Counted from the first letter of the stretch, positions 8,551-18,384 are shown. The stretch: 64,000 nt of DNA from Fundicoccus_A sp052115865 (GCF_052115865.1 NZ_JBQKME010000001.1:372001-436000); one strand, 5' to 3'. Program-made: numbers and translations. The notes: generated by a model from the letters alone, not told the origin.

Positions 8551-11313
8551 ATGAAGAAGAAAGTACACGTAATTTCACATAGTCATTGGGATAGAGAATG
8601 GTATATCTCATTAGAAGAGCACCGCATTCATTTGGTGCAATTGATGGATGATGTTTTGGAATTGTTCGAAACAGATCCGGACTTTAAATATTTTCACTTA
8701 GATGGTCAAACGATTATTTTAGATGATTATTTAGAAATTCGTCCTGAAAAAGAAGACTTATTGCGAAAATATATTCAAAACGGCCAATTGCGTATTGGGC
8801 CTTACTATATTTTACAAGATGCTTTCCTGATTAGCGGGGAAGCCAATGTGCGTAATGGCTTGATTGGACGTTATGAAACAGATCGCTGGGGTGCAGAGGT
8901 TGAGCCAATTGGTTATTATCCGGATACATTTGGTGTTTTAGGGCAAACCCCGCAGCTGGTTTTAGACTCTGAATTGACCTATGCGGCTTATGGACGAGGG
9001 GTGAAACCTACTGGATTTAACAACCAAACAGGCGACAATGCGGCTTTTGAATCCTCTTATTCAGAAATGACTTGGCGTGGAGCAGATAAATCTGAAATTT
9101 TAGGTGTGCTTTTTGCGAATTGGTATTCAAACGGTAATGAAATTCCTGTGGACCGTGATGAAGCACAAGCCTATTGGACAAAAAAATTAAGTGATGTGGA
9201 GCGTTATGCAGCGACTGATCAATTATTGATGATGAACGGGGTTGACCACCAACCAGTGCAAAAAGATTTAACAGAAGCGCTCCGTGTGGCCAATGAATTA
9301 TTCCCAGACTATGAATTTGTTCATTCGAATTTTGCAGAATACTTTGAGTCTTTACCAAAAGACTTAGAAGAGTCATTATCAACTGTTGAAGGTGAATTAC
9401 GTTCTCAAGACACTGATGGCTGGTATACCTTAGCTAATACGGCTTCTTCACGTATTTACTTGAAACAATACAGCATGTATTTAGCCAATTATTTAGAACA
9501 AGTTTTAGAGCCTTTAGCAATTATGGCAGGCGAATTTGGCTTTGAATATCCGCATGATTTTATTAATCAAGCATGGAAATTATTATTGCAAAACTACCCG
9601 CACGATAGTATTTGTGGATGTAGTGTGGACGAGGTTCACCGTGCGATGATGGCTCGATTTGAAGTGATTGAAAATATGTGTAAAGCCATTGAAAAAGAAA
9701 TCGCAGACTTTTTAGTTACTCGTCGCTTGGATACAGCTGAGTTGCCTGAAAATGCTGTGACTCAAGTTCAAGTTTGGAATACTTTATCGACCGTTAAAAG
9801 TGATACAGTGACTGTTAAAGCTGAATTAGACCGTGCCTACTTCCGTGACAATTACCCACAGGCTGCTTATCAAAAAATGGCAGAAAAACCTTTTGGGAAC
9901 TTGAAATTAGTGGATGGGGCTGGTAATCCGGTTGAGGCTCTTATTGAAGATGCAGGTGTTTCATTCGACTACGATTTACCAAAAGATGCTTTCCGTGTAC
10001 CATTTATGGCTCGTTATGCAAATATCACTGTTACCATGGTTGACATGGCACCATTAAGCGGTCAAAGTTTTTATTTAGCTGAAGATAAAAATGCAGAAAC
10101 TTCTGATGTTGAGGCAGTTGTTGAGACTGAGTATGAAGAGAATGAGATTGAAAATGAACGTCTAAAAGTGACATTAAATCAGCAAGGTACCGTTGATATT
10201 TTCGATAAAAAACACAATCGCTTATACGAAAATCAATTAATTATTGAAGAAACAGGAGACATCGGAAATGAGTATATTTTCCGTGAAAGCCAAGACTTGT
10301 ACCGTATTTATTCAATAAATAAATTGAATAAATTCCATATTGAAAAACAAGCTTCAACAGAGAAAATGATTTTAACCTATGAATTTGAATTGCCAGTTTC
10401 TGCTGACGACACCTTAACTTACGAACAACAAAGCGTGGTGGATATTGCTCATAGAACGGCACAACGTTCAAATGACTTGAAGACACAAACAGTTGAAATG
10501 ACATTAACCTTGACCGATTACTTAGAAGGTCTAGATGTTGAATTAAACGGCACTAACGAAGTTAAAGATCACCGCTTCAGAATCTTAGCTTCTTTACCAG
10601 AAGAAAGTTCACACAATTTTGTGGACAGTTCTTATGAATGGCTAGAGCGCAAAAACACCGTAAGTGATTTCTGGGAAAACCCATCAAACCCACAAGTACT
10701 GCGTCATAGTGTGGCAATCAGTAATAAGGATAAAGATGCAGAATTCGGTTTAACAATTTCGACCGATGGCCTGCATGAATACGAAGTTTCCATTGAACAA
10801 GAACGTCACTTTGGCGAAACCGAAGTTGCGGTTACTTTCCTACGTGGAACCGGCGAAATGGGTGACTGGGGTTACTTCCCAACACCAGAAGCCCAATGTT
10901 TAGGTGACTACACCGCCAAGTTATATGTACAGCCATGGACTGGCCTAGACGAACGTGCTGGAAGCTTTAGAAATGGAGTGACTCACTTTGTGGCATTACG
11001 CGCCTATGCAAACCGTCAATCGGTTCAACAAAAATTAAGTGATACGGTTGATCTGAGCTTGAGCTTGGCTGGAAAACTCGGACTGGCAGAATGGCCAACA
11101 GAACTTGTGTTGACTGCCGTTAAACGTCACTACTATTCGAATGATACTGTCATTCGCGTTTGGAATGCAGGTCATGAAACGCTTGATTTAAGCCAATGGT
11201 TTGCTGAAGACATCGTTAAAGAAGAGTTGAACCTGGTTGAAAAACCAAAAACATCCGATTATGGTACGCAAATCAACGAAAACCAAATCCGCACTTTCAG
11301 ATTAAATCATTAA
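8551..11313 (+). CDS. Alpha-mannosidase, GH38 family
   Basis: A 920-residue GH38 alpha-mannosidase of the cytosolic bacterial type. The N-terminus has the zinc-binding HSHWDREW (residues 10-17), and the nucleophile is Asp125 in GYYPDTFGVL. MNGVDHQP and NYPHDSICGCSVDEVH are further active-site segments. A beta-rich C-terminal half follows, as is usual for the family. No signal peptide. The ATG at 8551 follows TAGGAG, 45 bases after the GH125 stop. It completes the alpha-mannose trimming set; a strong hairpin terminator follows at 11320. Confidence 0.93.
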   Translation: MKKKVHVISHSHWDREWYISLEEHRIHLVQLMDDVLELFETDPDFKYFHLDGQTIILDDYLEIRPEKEDLLRKYIQNGQLRIGPYYILQDAFLISGEANVRNGLIGRYETDRWGAEVEPIGYYPDTFGVLGQTPQLVLDSELTYAAYGRGVKPTGFNNQTGDNAAFESSYSEMTWRGADKSEILGVLFANWYSNGNEIPVDRDEAQAYWTKKLSDVERYAATDQLLMMNGVDHQPVQKDLTEALRVANELFPDYEFVHSNFAEYFESLPKDLEESLSTVEGELRSQDTDGWYTLANTASSRIYLKQYSMYLANYLEQVLEPLAIMAGEFGFEYPHDFINQAWKLLLQNYPHDSICGCSVDEVHRAMMARFEVIENMCKAIEKEIADFLVTRRLDTAELPENAVTQVQVWNTLSTVKSDTVTVKAELDRAYFRDNYPQAAYQKMAEKPFGNLKLVDGAGNPVEALIEDAGVSFDYDLPKDAFRVPFMARYANITVTMVDMAPLSGQSFYLAEDKNAETSDVEAVVETEYEENEIENERLKVTLNQQGTVDIFDKKHNRLYENQLIIEETGDIGNEYIFRESQDLYRIYSINKLNKFHIEKQASTEKMILTYEFELPVSADDTLTYEQQSVVDIAHRTAQRSNDLKTQTVEMTLTLTDYLEGLDVELNGTNEVKDHRFRILASLPEESSHNFVDSSYEWLERKNTVSDFWENPSNPQVLRHSVAISNKDKDAEFGLTISTDGLHEYEVSIEQERHFGETEVAVTFLRGTGEMGDWGYFPTPEAQCLGDYTAKLYVQPWTGLDERAGSFRNGVTHFVALRAYANRQSVQQKLSDTVDLSLSLAGKLGLAEWPTELVLTAVKRHYYSNDTVIRVWNAGHETLDLSQWFAEDIVKEELNLVEKPKTSDYGTQINENQIRTFRLNH

Positions 11314-11319
11314 TATATG

Positions 11320-11358
11320 ACATGCTATCGCTAAATATTTAGGGATAGCGTGTTTTTA
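11320..11358 (+). terminator. Intrinsic terminator after the mannosidase genes
   Basis: A nearly perfect hairpin (ACATGCTATC... paired with ...GATAGCGTGT, with AAATATTT at the apex) followed by TTTTT. It separates GH92-GH125-GH38 from the GH1-ROK-ROK genes. Confidence 0.85.
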
Positions 11359-11511
11359 AATAAATATCTGTGGATTTAGCGAAGACGAGTTGAGAATGTT
11401 TAACTCGAAAGATCAACGAGCACACAAAAATACATTCGTTTCGCAAAACGACCCGAACAAAACAAATTCAACAATCCTGATAGTCAGAAATTACATAAAG
11501 GAGAGTTTAAA

Positions 11512-12891
11512 TTGACAAATAAATTTCCAGATAACTTTTGGTGGGGAGCAGCAGCTTCTGCTCCGCAAACTGAAGGGGCTAGTAATGTCGATGGCAAAAG
11601 CCCAACAACTTGGGATGTATGGCATGAACGTGAACCGGAAGCTTTTTTCAATCAAGTAGGTCCTGATTTAACATCCGACGTTTATCATCGTTACCGTGAC
11701 GATATTCAATTGATGAAAGACATGAATTTAAATTCCTATCGGACATCGATTTCTTGGGCACGTCTACTTCCTGATGGGAAAACGTTAAATGAAAAAGCTG
11801 TTGCCTATTATCGCGACTATTTTCAAACAATGCTTGATACAGGGATTGAACCTGTCATCAATTTATTCCACTTCGATATGCCTTGGTGGATGATGGAATT
11901 AGGTGGCTGGGAAAATGCGGATATTATTGAGCATTTTGCTTATTATGCAAAAGTGGCCTTTGAGCAATTTGGCGATATCGTAAAGAATTGGGCGACATTT
12001 AATGAACCAATGGTGCATATTGAATGTGGTTATTTAGGCGATGCGCACTGGCCTAGAGTCAATGATTTCAAACGAGCGATCCAGGTCGGTTACCACACAC
12101 TCATGGCGCACTTTGCAGCGGTTCGTTCATTTAGACAAAGTGGCGTTGAAGGAAAAATTGGAACAATTTTAAACTTATCTCCAGTCTATGCCCGTAGTGA
12201 AGAAGCGGCCGACTTAGAAGCACAAAAATGGGCGGACTTATTCCATACACGTAGCCTACTTGATCCAATTGCCTTAAATCAGTTCCCGCAAGAATTGGTA
12301 GATATCTTAAAAGAACACGATTTATTGCCAACACTCTATGCGGAACACGATGAGTTATTAACACAAGCGATTGACTTTTTAGGCGTTAACTACTACCAGC
12401 CATTGCGTGTGAAAGCGCGTGAAGAAATTCCATCAACCCTCGAACGTCCATCTTCTCTATACGCCGGTTATGATTGGCCTGAGAAAAAGATGAATAAATA
12501 TCGCGGTTGGGAAATTTATGAACGTGGTATTTACGATATTGCGATGCGAATTAAAAATGATTATGGCAATGTCCCATGGTTTATTTCAGAAAATGGTATG
12601 GGTGTTGCTGATGAAGAACGATTTATTGATGAGAGTGGTATTGTACAAGATACTTACCGTATCGAGTTTATTCGGGACCATTTAACTTGGTTACTAAAAT
12701 CTATCAATGAAGGATCAAATTGCTTTGGTTACCATTTATGGACATTTGTTGATTGCTGGTCATGGTTAAATGCGTATAGAAATCGTTATGGATATTACCG
12801 TGTTGATTTAGAAAATAATCTTGAACGTACACCAAAATTAAGTAGTTTTTGGTTACGCGAGATCATTGAGAAAAATGAATTAGATATTTAA
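11512..12891 (+). CDS. Glycoside hydrolase family 1 beta-glycosidase
   Basis: A 459-residue GH1 enzyme with acid/base Glu165 in ATFNEP and nucleophile Glu360 in ISENG. The subfamily is unusual. The sugar-binding position that is Glu in ordinary beta-glucosidases is Ser417 (WSWLNAY), as in 6-phospho-glycosidases. Of the Ser-Lys-Tyr phosphate triad known from lactococcal LacG, Ser417 and Tyr426 are present but the Lys position is Asn424. Whether the substrate is phosphorylated is therefore open. Given its neighbours, cleavage of the core Man-beta-1,4-GlcNAc disaccharide is a reasonable inference. Translation starts at TTG 11512, after AAAGGAGAG, because no ATG lies nearby upstream of the conserved FPDNFWWG. 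No signal peptide. Confidence 0.85.
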   Translation: MTNKFPDNFWWGAAASAPQTEGASNVDGKSPTTWDVWHEREPEAFFNQVGPDLTSDVYHRYRDDIQLMKDMNLNSYRTSISWARLLPDGKTLNEKAVAYYRDYFQTMLDTGIEPVINLFHFDMPWWMMELGGWENADIIEHFAYYAKVAFEQFGDIVKNWATFNEPMVHIECGYLGDAHWPRVNDFKRAIQVGYHTLMAHFAAVRSFRQSGVEGKIGTILNLSPVYARSEEAADLEAQKWADLFHTRSLLDPIALNQFPQELVDILKEHDLLPTLYAEHDELLTQAIDFLGVNYYQPLRVKAREEIPSTLERPSSLYAGYDWPEKKMNKYRGWEIYERGIYDIAMRIKNDYGNVPWFISENGMGVADEERFIDESGIVQDTYRIEFIRDHLTWLLKSINEGSNCFGYHLWTFVDCWSWLNAYRNRYGYYRVDLENNLERTPKLSSFWLREIIEKNELDI

Positions 12892-12920
12892 TGAGAGTTA
12901 TCTAGAAGAGGAGTAGAACG

Positions 12921-13832
12921 ATGGGAATAGGCGTAGTGGACATTGGTGGGACAAACTTAAAATATGGACTTTGGGAAAATGAAGCATTATTAGAAATTCA
13001 CAAAATCCCAACTCCAACATCTTTAGAGGACTTATACAGTGCCTTAAAAGAGATTGACCTACAATTACGGGCGAAATCAACGGAGGAAATTCTGGGCTAT
13101 GGTTTTTCAGTTCCAGGAATGGTCGACACTCAAGAAGGTATCATTGAAGGTATCAGTGCCGTTCCCTATCTACATGATTTTCCGATTCGTGATCAATTTG
13201 AAGACCTTTTAGGCGTTAGAGTGACATTAGAAAATGATGCCAATTGTGCTAGCATTGCAGAATTAGACCGTGGCCATGCCAAAGATGTCAACAATATAGT
13301 AGTCGTTGTTGTGGGAACAGGTGTTGGCGGGACCATTGTTGTGAATAACGAAATTGTCCACGGCATGAATTTTGCAGCGGGTGAATTTGGCTTAATGTTA
13401 GTCAATGAAAATAACACCTTTAGTGAAAAAGGCAGTACTGGCCGCTTAGTCGAATTTTACCAAGACTTGGACAGTGCAGAAGCTGATGCCAATGGCGAAC
13501 GAATTTATGAATTAGCCAGTCAAGGAGATGACAATGCTATCCGTAGCGTTGACCGCTTTCATAACTATATGTCACAAGGTATTTATAATTTAATTGTGAT
13601 GTTGAATCCCGAACGCATTTTAATTGGTGGAGCTGTGTCAAAAAATGATGTATTTATTGAAGGGGTTCAAAAAGGGGTTAAACGCTTGTTGACACTTCAT
13701 GGGGTACCGCGCTTGCAATGTGAAGTGATGGCGTGTAAATATTATAATCATGCCAATTTGATTGGGGCAGCATCTAGCTTTATTCGTCAAACGCGGCTGA
13801 TTGATTTGAGTCAAAGAGGGTATATTATATGA
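12921..13832 (+). CDS. ROK family sugar kinase-like protein (first of a tandem pair)
   Basis: A 303-residue ROK protein. The phosphate loop DIGGTNLKYG is at residues 7-16, and the catalytic aspartate lies in LENDANC (residues about 103-109). A second ATP-site motif reads GTGVGG. The usual ROK zinc motif (CxCGxxGCxE) is absent; the segment reads GEFGLMLVNENNTFSEKGSTG. Similar zinc-less ROK proteins accompany glycosidase genes in streptococci. There is no DNA-binding N-terminus, so a cytoplasmic kinase for mannose, GlcNAc or a released disaccharide is likelier than a repressor. ATG after GAGGAG, 29 bases after the GH1 stop; its end overlaps the next ROK start by 4 bases. Confidence 0.82.
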   Translation: MGIGVVDIGGTNLKYGLWENEALLEIHKIPTPTSLEDLYSALKEIDLQLRAKSTEEILGYGFSVPGMVDTQEGIIEGISAVPYLHDFPIRDQFEDLLGVRVTLENDANCASIAELDRGHAKDVNNIVVVVVGTGVGGTIVVNNEIVHGMNFAAGEFGLMLVNENNTFSEKGSTGRLVEFYQDLDSAEADANGERIYELASQGDDNAIRSVDRFHNYMSQGIYNLIVMLNPERILIGGAVSKNDVFIEGVQKGVKRLLTLHGVPRLQCEVMACKYYNHANLIGAASSFIRQTRLIDLSQRGYII

Positions 13833-14698
13833 GTTTGCTGGCTTTGGATGTGGGTGGAACCTATGTAAAATATGGTCTGTGGCATGAGGAACAGCTGCAA
13901 TTTAATGATGAGGTTTTGACCCCTAAAAGTTGGACTGCCTTTTTGCAAATCATTGCTGAAATTATGGAGAAAATGCAAAACAAAGCTGACACCATAATCG
14001 AGGGGCTTGCATGCAGTTTTCCAGGAGTGGTAAATACCAAAACTGGTTGGATTGGTGGTTACACCTCGGTGCCATATATTCATGGTATGTCTGTAACGGA
14101 AGCCTTGGAAGACTATTTCAAACTGCCCGTTTCGATTGAAAATGATGCTAAGTGTGCCTTATTAGCCGAGCACCGTTTTGGTAACGCCAAAGGCCATGAG
14201 AATGTTGCTTTGATGGTCATTGGAACCGGCATTGGTGGAGCTTTAATGATTAACGGAAAATTGCACAAGGGCCGCAATTTATACGCCGGCGAATTAGGTT
14301 GTATTTTGATGGACCATGAAATTATGCTCAGTGACATCGGTTCAACTGCCCGCATGATTGATGAATTTAAAACCATCTATGAAATAAATACCCCTGTGAC
14401 TGGCCGTGATATTTTCGAAATGTACGATCAAAATGATTATGCAGCACGGCGAAGCGTGCATTTATTTTATGATTACATCGCTAAGGGGATTTTCAATACC
14501 TTAGTGACGGTTGATCCCGATTTAGTTTTATTAGGTGGCGGCGTCTCGGCACGTGAGAATTTTGCAGAAGAAATTTCAGTGCGTGTTCAGCAAATGTTGG
14601 TTAAACAAAAACTGATTGATTTAGAATTTGACATTGAACGTTGTTATTTTGACAATCGGGCTAATTTAATTGGGGCTGTGATTAATTATCAGCAATAA
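13829..14698 (+). CDS. ROK family sugar kinase-like protein (second of a tandem pair)
   Basis: A 289-residue paralogue of the preceding gene, sharing the same layout: DVGGTYVKYG at residues 7-16, SFPGVVNTKTG, SIENDAKC with the catalytic Asp, and GTGIGG. It too lacks the zinc-binding cysteines (GELGCILMDHEIMLSDIGSTAR). The ATGA overlap with the upstream gene implies translational coupling and a tandem duplication. Two different kinases in one unit suggest two substrates, for example mannose and a GlcNAc-containing sugar, but substrate cannot be read from sequence. A hairpin terminator follows. Confidence 0.82.
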   Translation: MSLLALDVGGTYVKYGLWHEEQLQFNDEVLTPKSWTAFLQIIAEIMEKMQNKADTIIEGLACSFPGVVNTKTGWIGGYTSVPYIHGMSVTEALEDYFKLPVSIENDAKCALLAEHRFGNAKGHENVALMVIGTGIGGALMINGKLHKGRNLYAGELGCILMDHEIMLSDIGSTARMIDEFKTIYEINTPVTGRDIFEMYDQNDYAARRSVHLFYDYIAKGIFNTLVTVDPDLVLLGGGVSARENFAEEISVRVQQMLVKQKLIDLEFDIERCYFDNRANLIGAVINYQQ

Positions 14699-14716
14699 TA
14701 TAATATTTGAAAACTC

Positions 14717-14751
14717 AAGCTTGCTTTGGATTAACTAAAGCAAGCTTTTAT
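14717..14751 (+). terminator. Intrinsic terminator after the ROK pair
   Basis: AAGCTTGCTTT pairs with AAAGCAAGCTT across an 8-base loop and is followed by TTATTTATT. It lies between the second ROK gene and the GH170 gene. Confidence 0.8.
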
Positions 14752-14773
14752 TTATTAAAAAGGATGGTTAAAA

Positions 14774-15880
14774 ATGGGAAAACTAGGAATCTCTTTGTAT
14801 CCGGAGCAATCAACTTTTGAAGAAGATAAAGCCTATCTAGAGCGCGCCAAAGTTTATGGCTATGAGCGACTGTTTTTAAGTTTATTGCAGTTGGATGCAA
14901 GTGATACTGAAGGTAAAGGATTTCAGCAATTTTTAAATACGTTGAAATATGCCAAAGAATTAGGTTATGAAGTCGGCATAGACGTGAATCCGCATGTCTT
15001 AAAAGAAATGGGCGTTGACAGTTCTAAATTAGAAACCTTTACTGAAATGGGAGCAGACATTATTCGTTTGGATAATGAAACTTCCGCAACGGATGAAGCG
15101 CGGATGACGCGTAACCAACTAGGTTTAAGTATCGAACTGAATATGAGTCAGGGCACACGCCATCTAGATGCGATTATGTCATACTCACCTAATAAAGATC
15201 AGCTGATTGGGTCACATAATTTTTACCCTCACCGTTTCAGTGGTTTAAGTTTAGAGCATTTCAATAAATGTAATGCCATTTTCAAACAATATCATTTGCG
15301 GACAATGGCATTTGTGAATGCTCAAGCAGCAACGTTTGGCCCTTGGCCGATGCCAGATGGTTTATGTACGCTTGAAATGCATCGCACGATGGATTTGGTT
15401 AGCCAAGTCAAACACCTGAAGCTCGTTGAAGAAATTGATGATATTGTCATTGCCAATGCCTATGCATCTGACGAAGAACTTCGCCAAGCAGCCGAAGCAT
15501 TCAATGCAGCTCATACGACTTTACGAATGACATTTAACGCAGAAGCAACGAAAATTGAACGCGATATTATTTTAAATAATCTCCATTCATACCGTGGTGA
15601 CCACTCAGAGTATATGATCCGCTCGTCATGGATGCGTGAATTATACAAAGAAGCTGACATTCCTGCTCATACCAACCAAACGATTCAAGCAGGCGATGTT
15701 ATCATCAACAACAGCAATTACTTACGCTATAAAGGTGAAATGCAAATTGCGCTGAAGGAGATGCCAGCTGATGAACGCGTAAACGTTGTAGGCCACATTG
15801 TTCCCGACGATTTGATTTTGCTAGACGCCATGCATCCTTGGTCCGCTTTCCAAGTGATCGATGCTAATGAAGGAGAGTAA
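14774..15880 (+). CDS. MupG/DUF871 family protein (GH170-type)
   Basis: A 368-residue protein of the DUF871 family, whose characterised member MupG of Staphylococcus aureus is a 6-phospho-N-acetylmuramidase (CAZy GH170). The N-terminal TIM-barrel part starts GKLGISLYPEQSTFEEDKAYL, with GYEVGIDVNP, ADIIRLDN and GSHNFYPHRFSGLS typical of the family; the last 120 residues form the smaller beta-rich domain. No murQ- or murP-like gene is nearby. Its place between two ROK kinases and a GH20 gene suggests a phosphorylated GlcNAc- or mannose-containing disaccharide as substrate. That is inference. ATG after AAAGGATGG. Six bases separate it from the GH20 gene. Confidence 0.8.
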   Translation: MGKLGISLYPEQSTFEEDKAYLERAKVYGYERLFLSLLQLDASDTEGKGFQQFLNTLKYAKELGYEVGIDVNPHVLKEMGVDSSKLETFTEMGADIIRLDNETSATDEARMTRNQLGLSIELNMSQGTRHLDAIMSYSPNKDQLIGSHNFYPHRFSGLSLEHFNKCNAIFKQYHLRTMAFVNAQAATFGPWPMPDGLCTLEMHRTMDLVSQVKHLKLVEEIDDIVIANAYASDEELRQAAEAFNAAHTTLRMTFNAEATKIERDIILNNLHSYRGDHSEYMIRSSWMRELYKEADIPAHTNQTIQAGDVIINNSNYLRYKGEMQIALKEMPADERVNVVGHIVPDDLILLDAMHPWSAFQVIDANEGE

Positions 15881-15886
15881 GAACGA

Positions 15887-17110
15887 ATGACTTTTGAAAA
15901 CCACCCCCTAAATAAATATCCCTGGGATATTGAGTTGAATGTAAGTGCTGAAGATTTAACTGAAGATGTTGATGCTTTTTTAATTGAGAAAGCAGCGAAT
16001 ACTGTAAAAATTTCTGCTGCAACTGAATCGGAAATTTTCTATGCCATGAACTGGCTTTATGCTTTAGATGAAGACCTAGCTGACGGTAGTTACAGAGTGA
16101 AAGCTAAACAAAGTGAACGCGGGTTATCGATTGATTGCGGAAGAAAATTTTATTCACAAGCAGAGATATTTACTTTGTTGGATATTATGCATGCGAATAA
16201 TATGAACTTTATGCAAATGCATTTTTCTGAAAATGAAGGTTTTCGTGTTGAATCGGAACGTTTTCCGGAAATTGTGTCGGATGAATATTTAACGAAAGCG
16301 GAAGTTCGAGAAATTATTGCCTATGCAGCTGAACGTGGCATTGTTGTTTATCCGGAAATTGATGGTCCTGGACATTTGCGTCAATTTTTAACGCAATATC
16401 CAGACTGGAAGTTGACAGACGGAGAGTTGTATTCGCATTTGGACTTAGGTGCGATTGATATTACTAATCCTGCTGCGGTTTCAGCCATTAAAGATTTGTA
16501 TGCAGAATATTTTGACTTGTTTAGTCAAGCGCCTTACTTCCATATTGGGGCGGATGAGTTTGTGAGTTTTGAAAAAATCCATGAATATCCAAAATTAACT
16601 GAATATGCCGTAGAAAAGTGGGGCGAAGGTCACACCGCTGTCGATGCTTATATTGATTATGTTAATCAAATGGCCCAATATGTTAAAGAAGCTGGCTATA
16701 TTCCACGAGCTTGGAACGATGGCTTGTTACGCTTGGACCAAGAAGCTAAAATCGAAGTGGATCCTGAGTTGGAAATTACCTATTGGACTAAATGGCATAA
16801 AGATATGGCTCCGATTGAAGATTTCTTAGATAAAGGCTATAAGGTTATTAACTTCAATGATAACTTCTTCTATTTTGTTTTAGGAGAGAATGCCGGTTAT
16901 ACCTATCCTACAGGCGAGAAAATTTCGGCAGAGTGGGATGTGAATGTCTTTTCTGGTGGTCAAATAGCTGACAGTGACAACATTATAGGGAGCTATTTCT
17001 CACTTTGGGCAGACAAACCTGAAGCCTTGACAGGTCAACAAGTCTTGGAAATGATTCAAGAGCCGTTGAAAGCTAAGATGTTGAAAGAATGGGACGTAGA
17101 AAAGCAATAG
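15887..17110 (+). CDS. Beta-N-acetylhexosaminidase, GH20 family, cytoplasmic
   Basis: A 407-residue GH20 enzyme that would release terminal GlcNAc or GalNAc. The substrate-assisted catalytic pair is Asp223-Glu224 in HIGADEF; RGLSIDCGRKFYS (78-90), QMHFSENEGFR and VYPEIDGPGHL are conserved barrel segments. It is short and single-domain, without a signal peptide or surface anchor, unlike streptococcal StrH, and so is probably cytoplasmic. ATG after GGAGAG, 6 bases downstream of the GH170 stop. It completes the locus by handling hexosamine-capped oligosaccharides. The early codons for LNKYP contain a copy of the window's frequent 11-mer (15910-15920). Confidence 0.88.
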   Translation: MTFENHPLNKYPWDIELNVSAEDLTEDVDAFLIEKAANTVKISAATESEIFYAMNWLYALDEDLADGSYRVKAKQSERGLSIDCGRKFYSQAEIFTLLDIMHANNMNFMQMHFSENEGFRVESERFPEIVSDEYLTKAEVREIIAYAAERGIVVYPEIDGPGHLRQFLTQYPDWKLTDGELYSHLDLGAIDITNPAAVSAIKDLYAEYFDLFSQAPYFHIGADEFVSFEKIHEYPKLTEYAVEKWGEGHTAVDAYIDYVNQMAQYVKEAGYIPRAWNDGLLRLDQEAKIEVDPELEITYWTKWHKDMAPIEDFLDKGYKVINFNDNFFYFVLGENAGYTYPTGEKISAEWDVNVFSGGQIADSDNIIGSYFSLWADKPEALTGQQVLEMIQEPLKAKMLKEWDVEKQ

Positions 17111-17122
17111 TAGTAAATTGAT

Positions 17123-17163
17123 AAGCTTCAACCGAGCTGATATTTGCTTGGTTGAAGCTTTTT
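17123..17163 (+). terminator. Intrinsic terminator after the GH20 gene
   Basis: AAGCTTCAACC pairs with GGTTGAAGCTT, followed by TTT. It closes the N-glycan locus. Confidence 0.85.
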
Positions 17164-17397
17164 GGTTTGGGGAAACTTGAGTGGGATTGTAGGGGGTGAG
17201 GGGAGAGGGTGGTACTGACGTAAAACAGCTTATTACGCATCAGTAAAATACAATGCAAAGAGTATATGAATACAAAGACTTACAATCCATCCAACCATTC
17301 GAAGAAAAATATCAACAATTGGGCGAAAATTCAGTTGATGTGGCTTAAAAGTCCGTATAATCATATTATAAGTTAGTTAGAAGGAGGCATTTTACGG

Positions 17398-18384
17398 ATG
17401 CAAAAATATAAAACTAAATGGGAGAACTTTAAATTATTGTGGCAAATCGTGCATCAATTTAAGCCGACAATTATTTTATGGATGTTAGTCAAAATAACAC
17501 TTTCCACGGTAGTCCCATTTGCCCAACTATTATTAATGTCGCAAGTGATTCAATGGCTTGGTCTTGGACTTTCAATTGATAATTATTTGAGAGAGTTATT
17601 ATTATGGCTGGCTGGCATTATAGTATTATCGACTTTAGAAAAATTTATTGAGAATCGTTTTGATTATTTTTCAGAAACTTTTCGTATGCAACTCATACCT
17701 AATATAACGACCTAGCAATTACAGCTTGACTTTCCGCTCATCACAGATAAAGATGGTAGCAAACGTTATCGTGAAGCCTTGAATTTATTGGATCATCGTC
17801 AAACTTCATTAGGGCGTGTGTTTGATGAATGGATTGCGATAGGAACAGCTTTTCTATCCGTTTTCCTTTATGTTGGAACTTTAGTGCAATTAGAACCGGC
17901 TTTTATCCTTATTGTAATAATGGTGATTATAGGTTTAATCTTATTGAAAAAGCGAAACAATCGGATTGCTGATGCCAGTTATGCCGGAAAGGTAAAAAAT
18001 ATTCGACAATCATATTACTTATCAAATATTATTGGAGACAATCGAATTGCAAAAGATGTGCGTCTATATCAAATGACCGAATGGTTTGAAGATATAAAGT
18101 CGCAACTAACGACGCAGTTTTTTCAAGTCAATAAAAGTTTAAAAAATCAACAGCGTCTCGAAAATGTATTTATCACACTCGCGTTAATTCTTTTATCAGC
18201 TATGGCTTATCTAAGAAGTGTTAACTTGATTCAAACAGCTGAAATTGATGTATCAGAATTCGTTGTTTATGTTGGTCTTGTCAATTTAGTAACGTCAACT
18301 TTAACGAATTTAGTCACACAGTTATCTCAATTTAATATAAGTTTGGAGAGATTATCCAGCTTGGGAAAAAGGCCTATGCTTTAA
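17398..18384 (+). pseudogene. ABC exporter membrane domain, interrupted by a stop and lacking its ATPase domain
   Basis: The first 105 codons encode the start of an ABC-exporter transmembrane domain (FKLLWQIVHQFKPTIILWML and further hydrophobic segments), then stop at TAG 17713-17715. The same frame reopens at once and continues to 18384 with the rest of the membrane domain (LNLLDHRQTSLGRVFDEWIA and several helices). The two halves are in frame, 127 codons apart at their starts, so one nonsense mutation splits them. The Walker-type ATPase domain that should follow is missing: at about 18360 the sequence switches to the tail of an unrelated oxidoreductase gene. A good AAGGAGG site and a TATAAT box remain upstream. 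No transporter activity is expected. Confidence 0.85.

Noticed and set aside
11512..12891. Calling the GH1 gene a 6-phospho-beta-glucosidase outright
   Set aside because: The phosphate-binding Lys position is Asn and no PTS gene is nearby, so the phospho-specific name is not supported.
17253..17348. 31-codon frame upstream of the broken ABC gene
   Set aside because: Lacks a good ribosome site and any recognised similarity; might be a tail of a lost gene but cannot be supported.
17398..18384. Programmed read-through of TAG in the ABC gene
   Set aside because: The downstream half also lacks the ATPase domain, so simple decay explains the data better.
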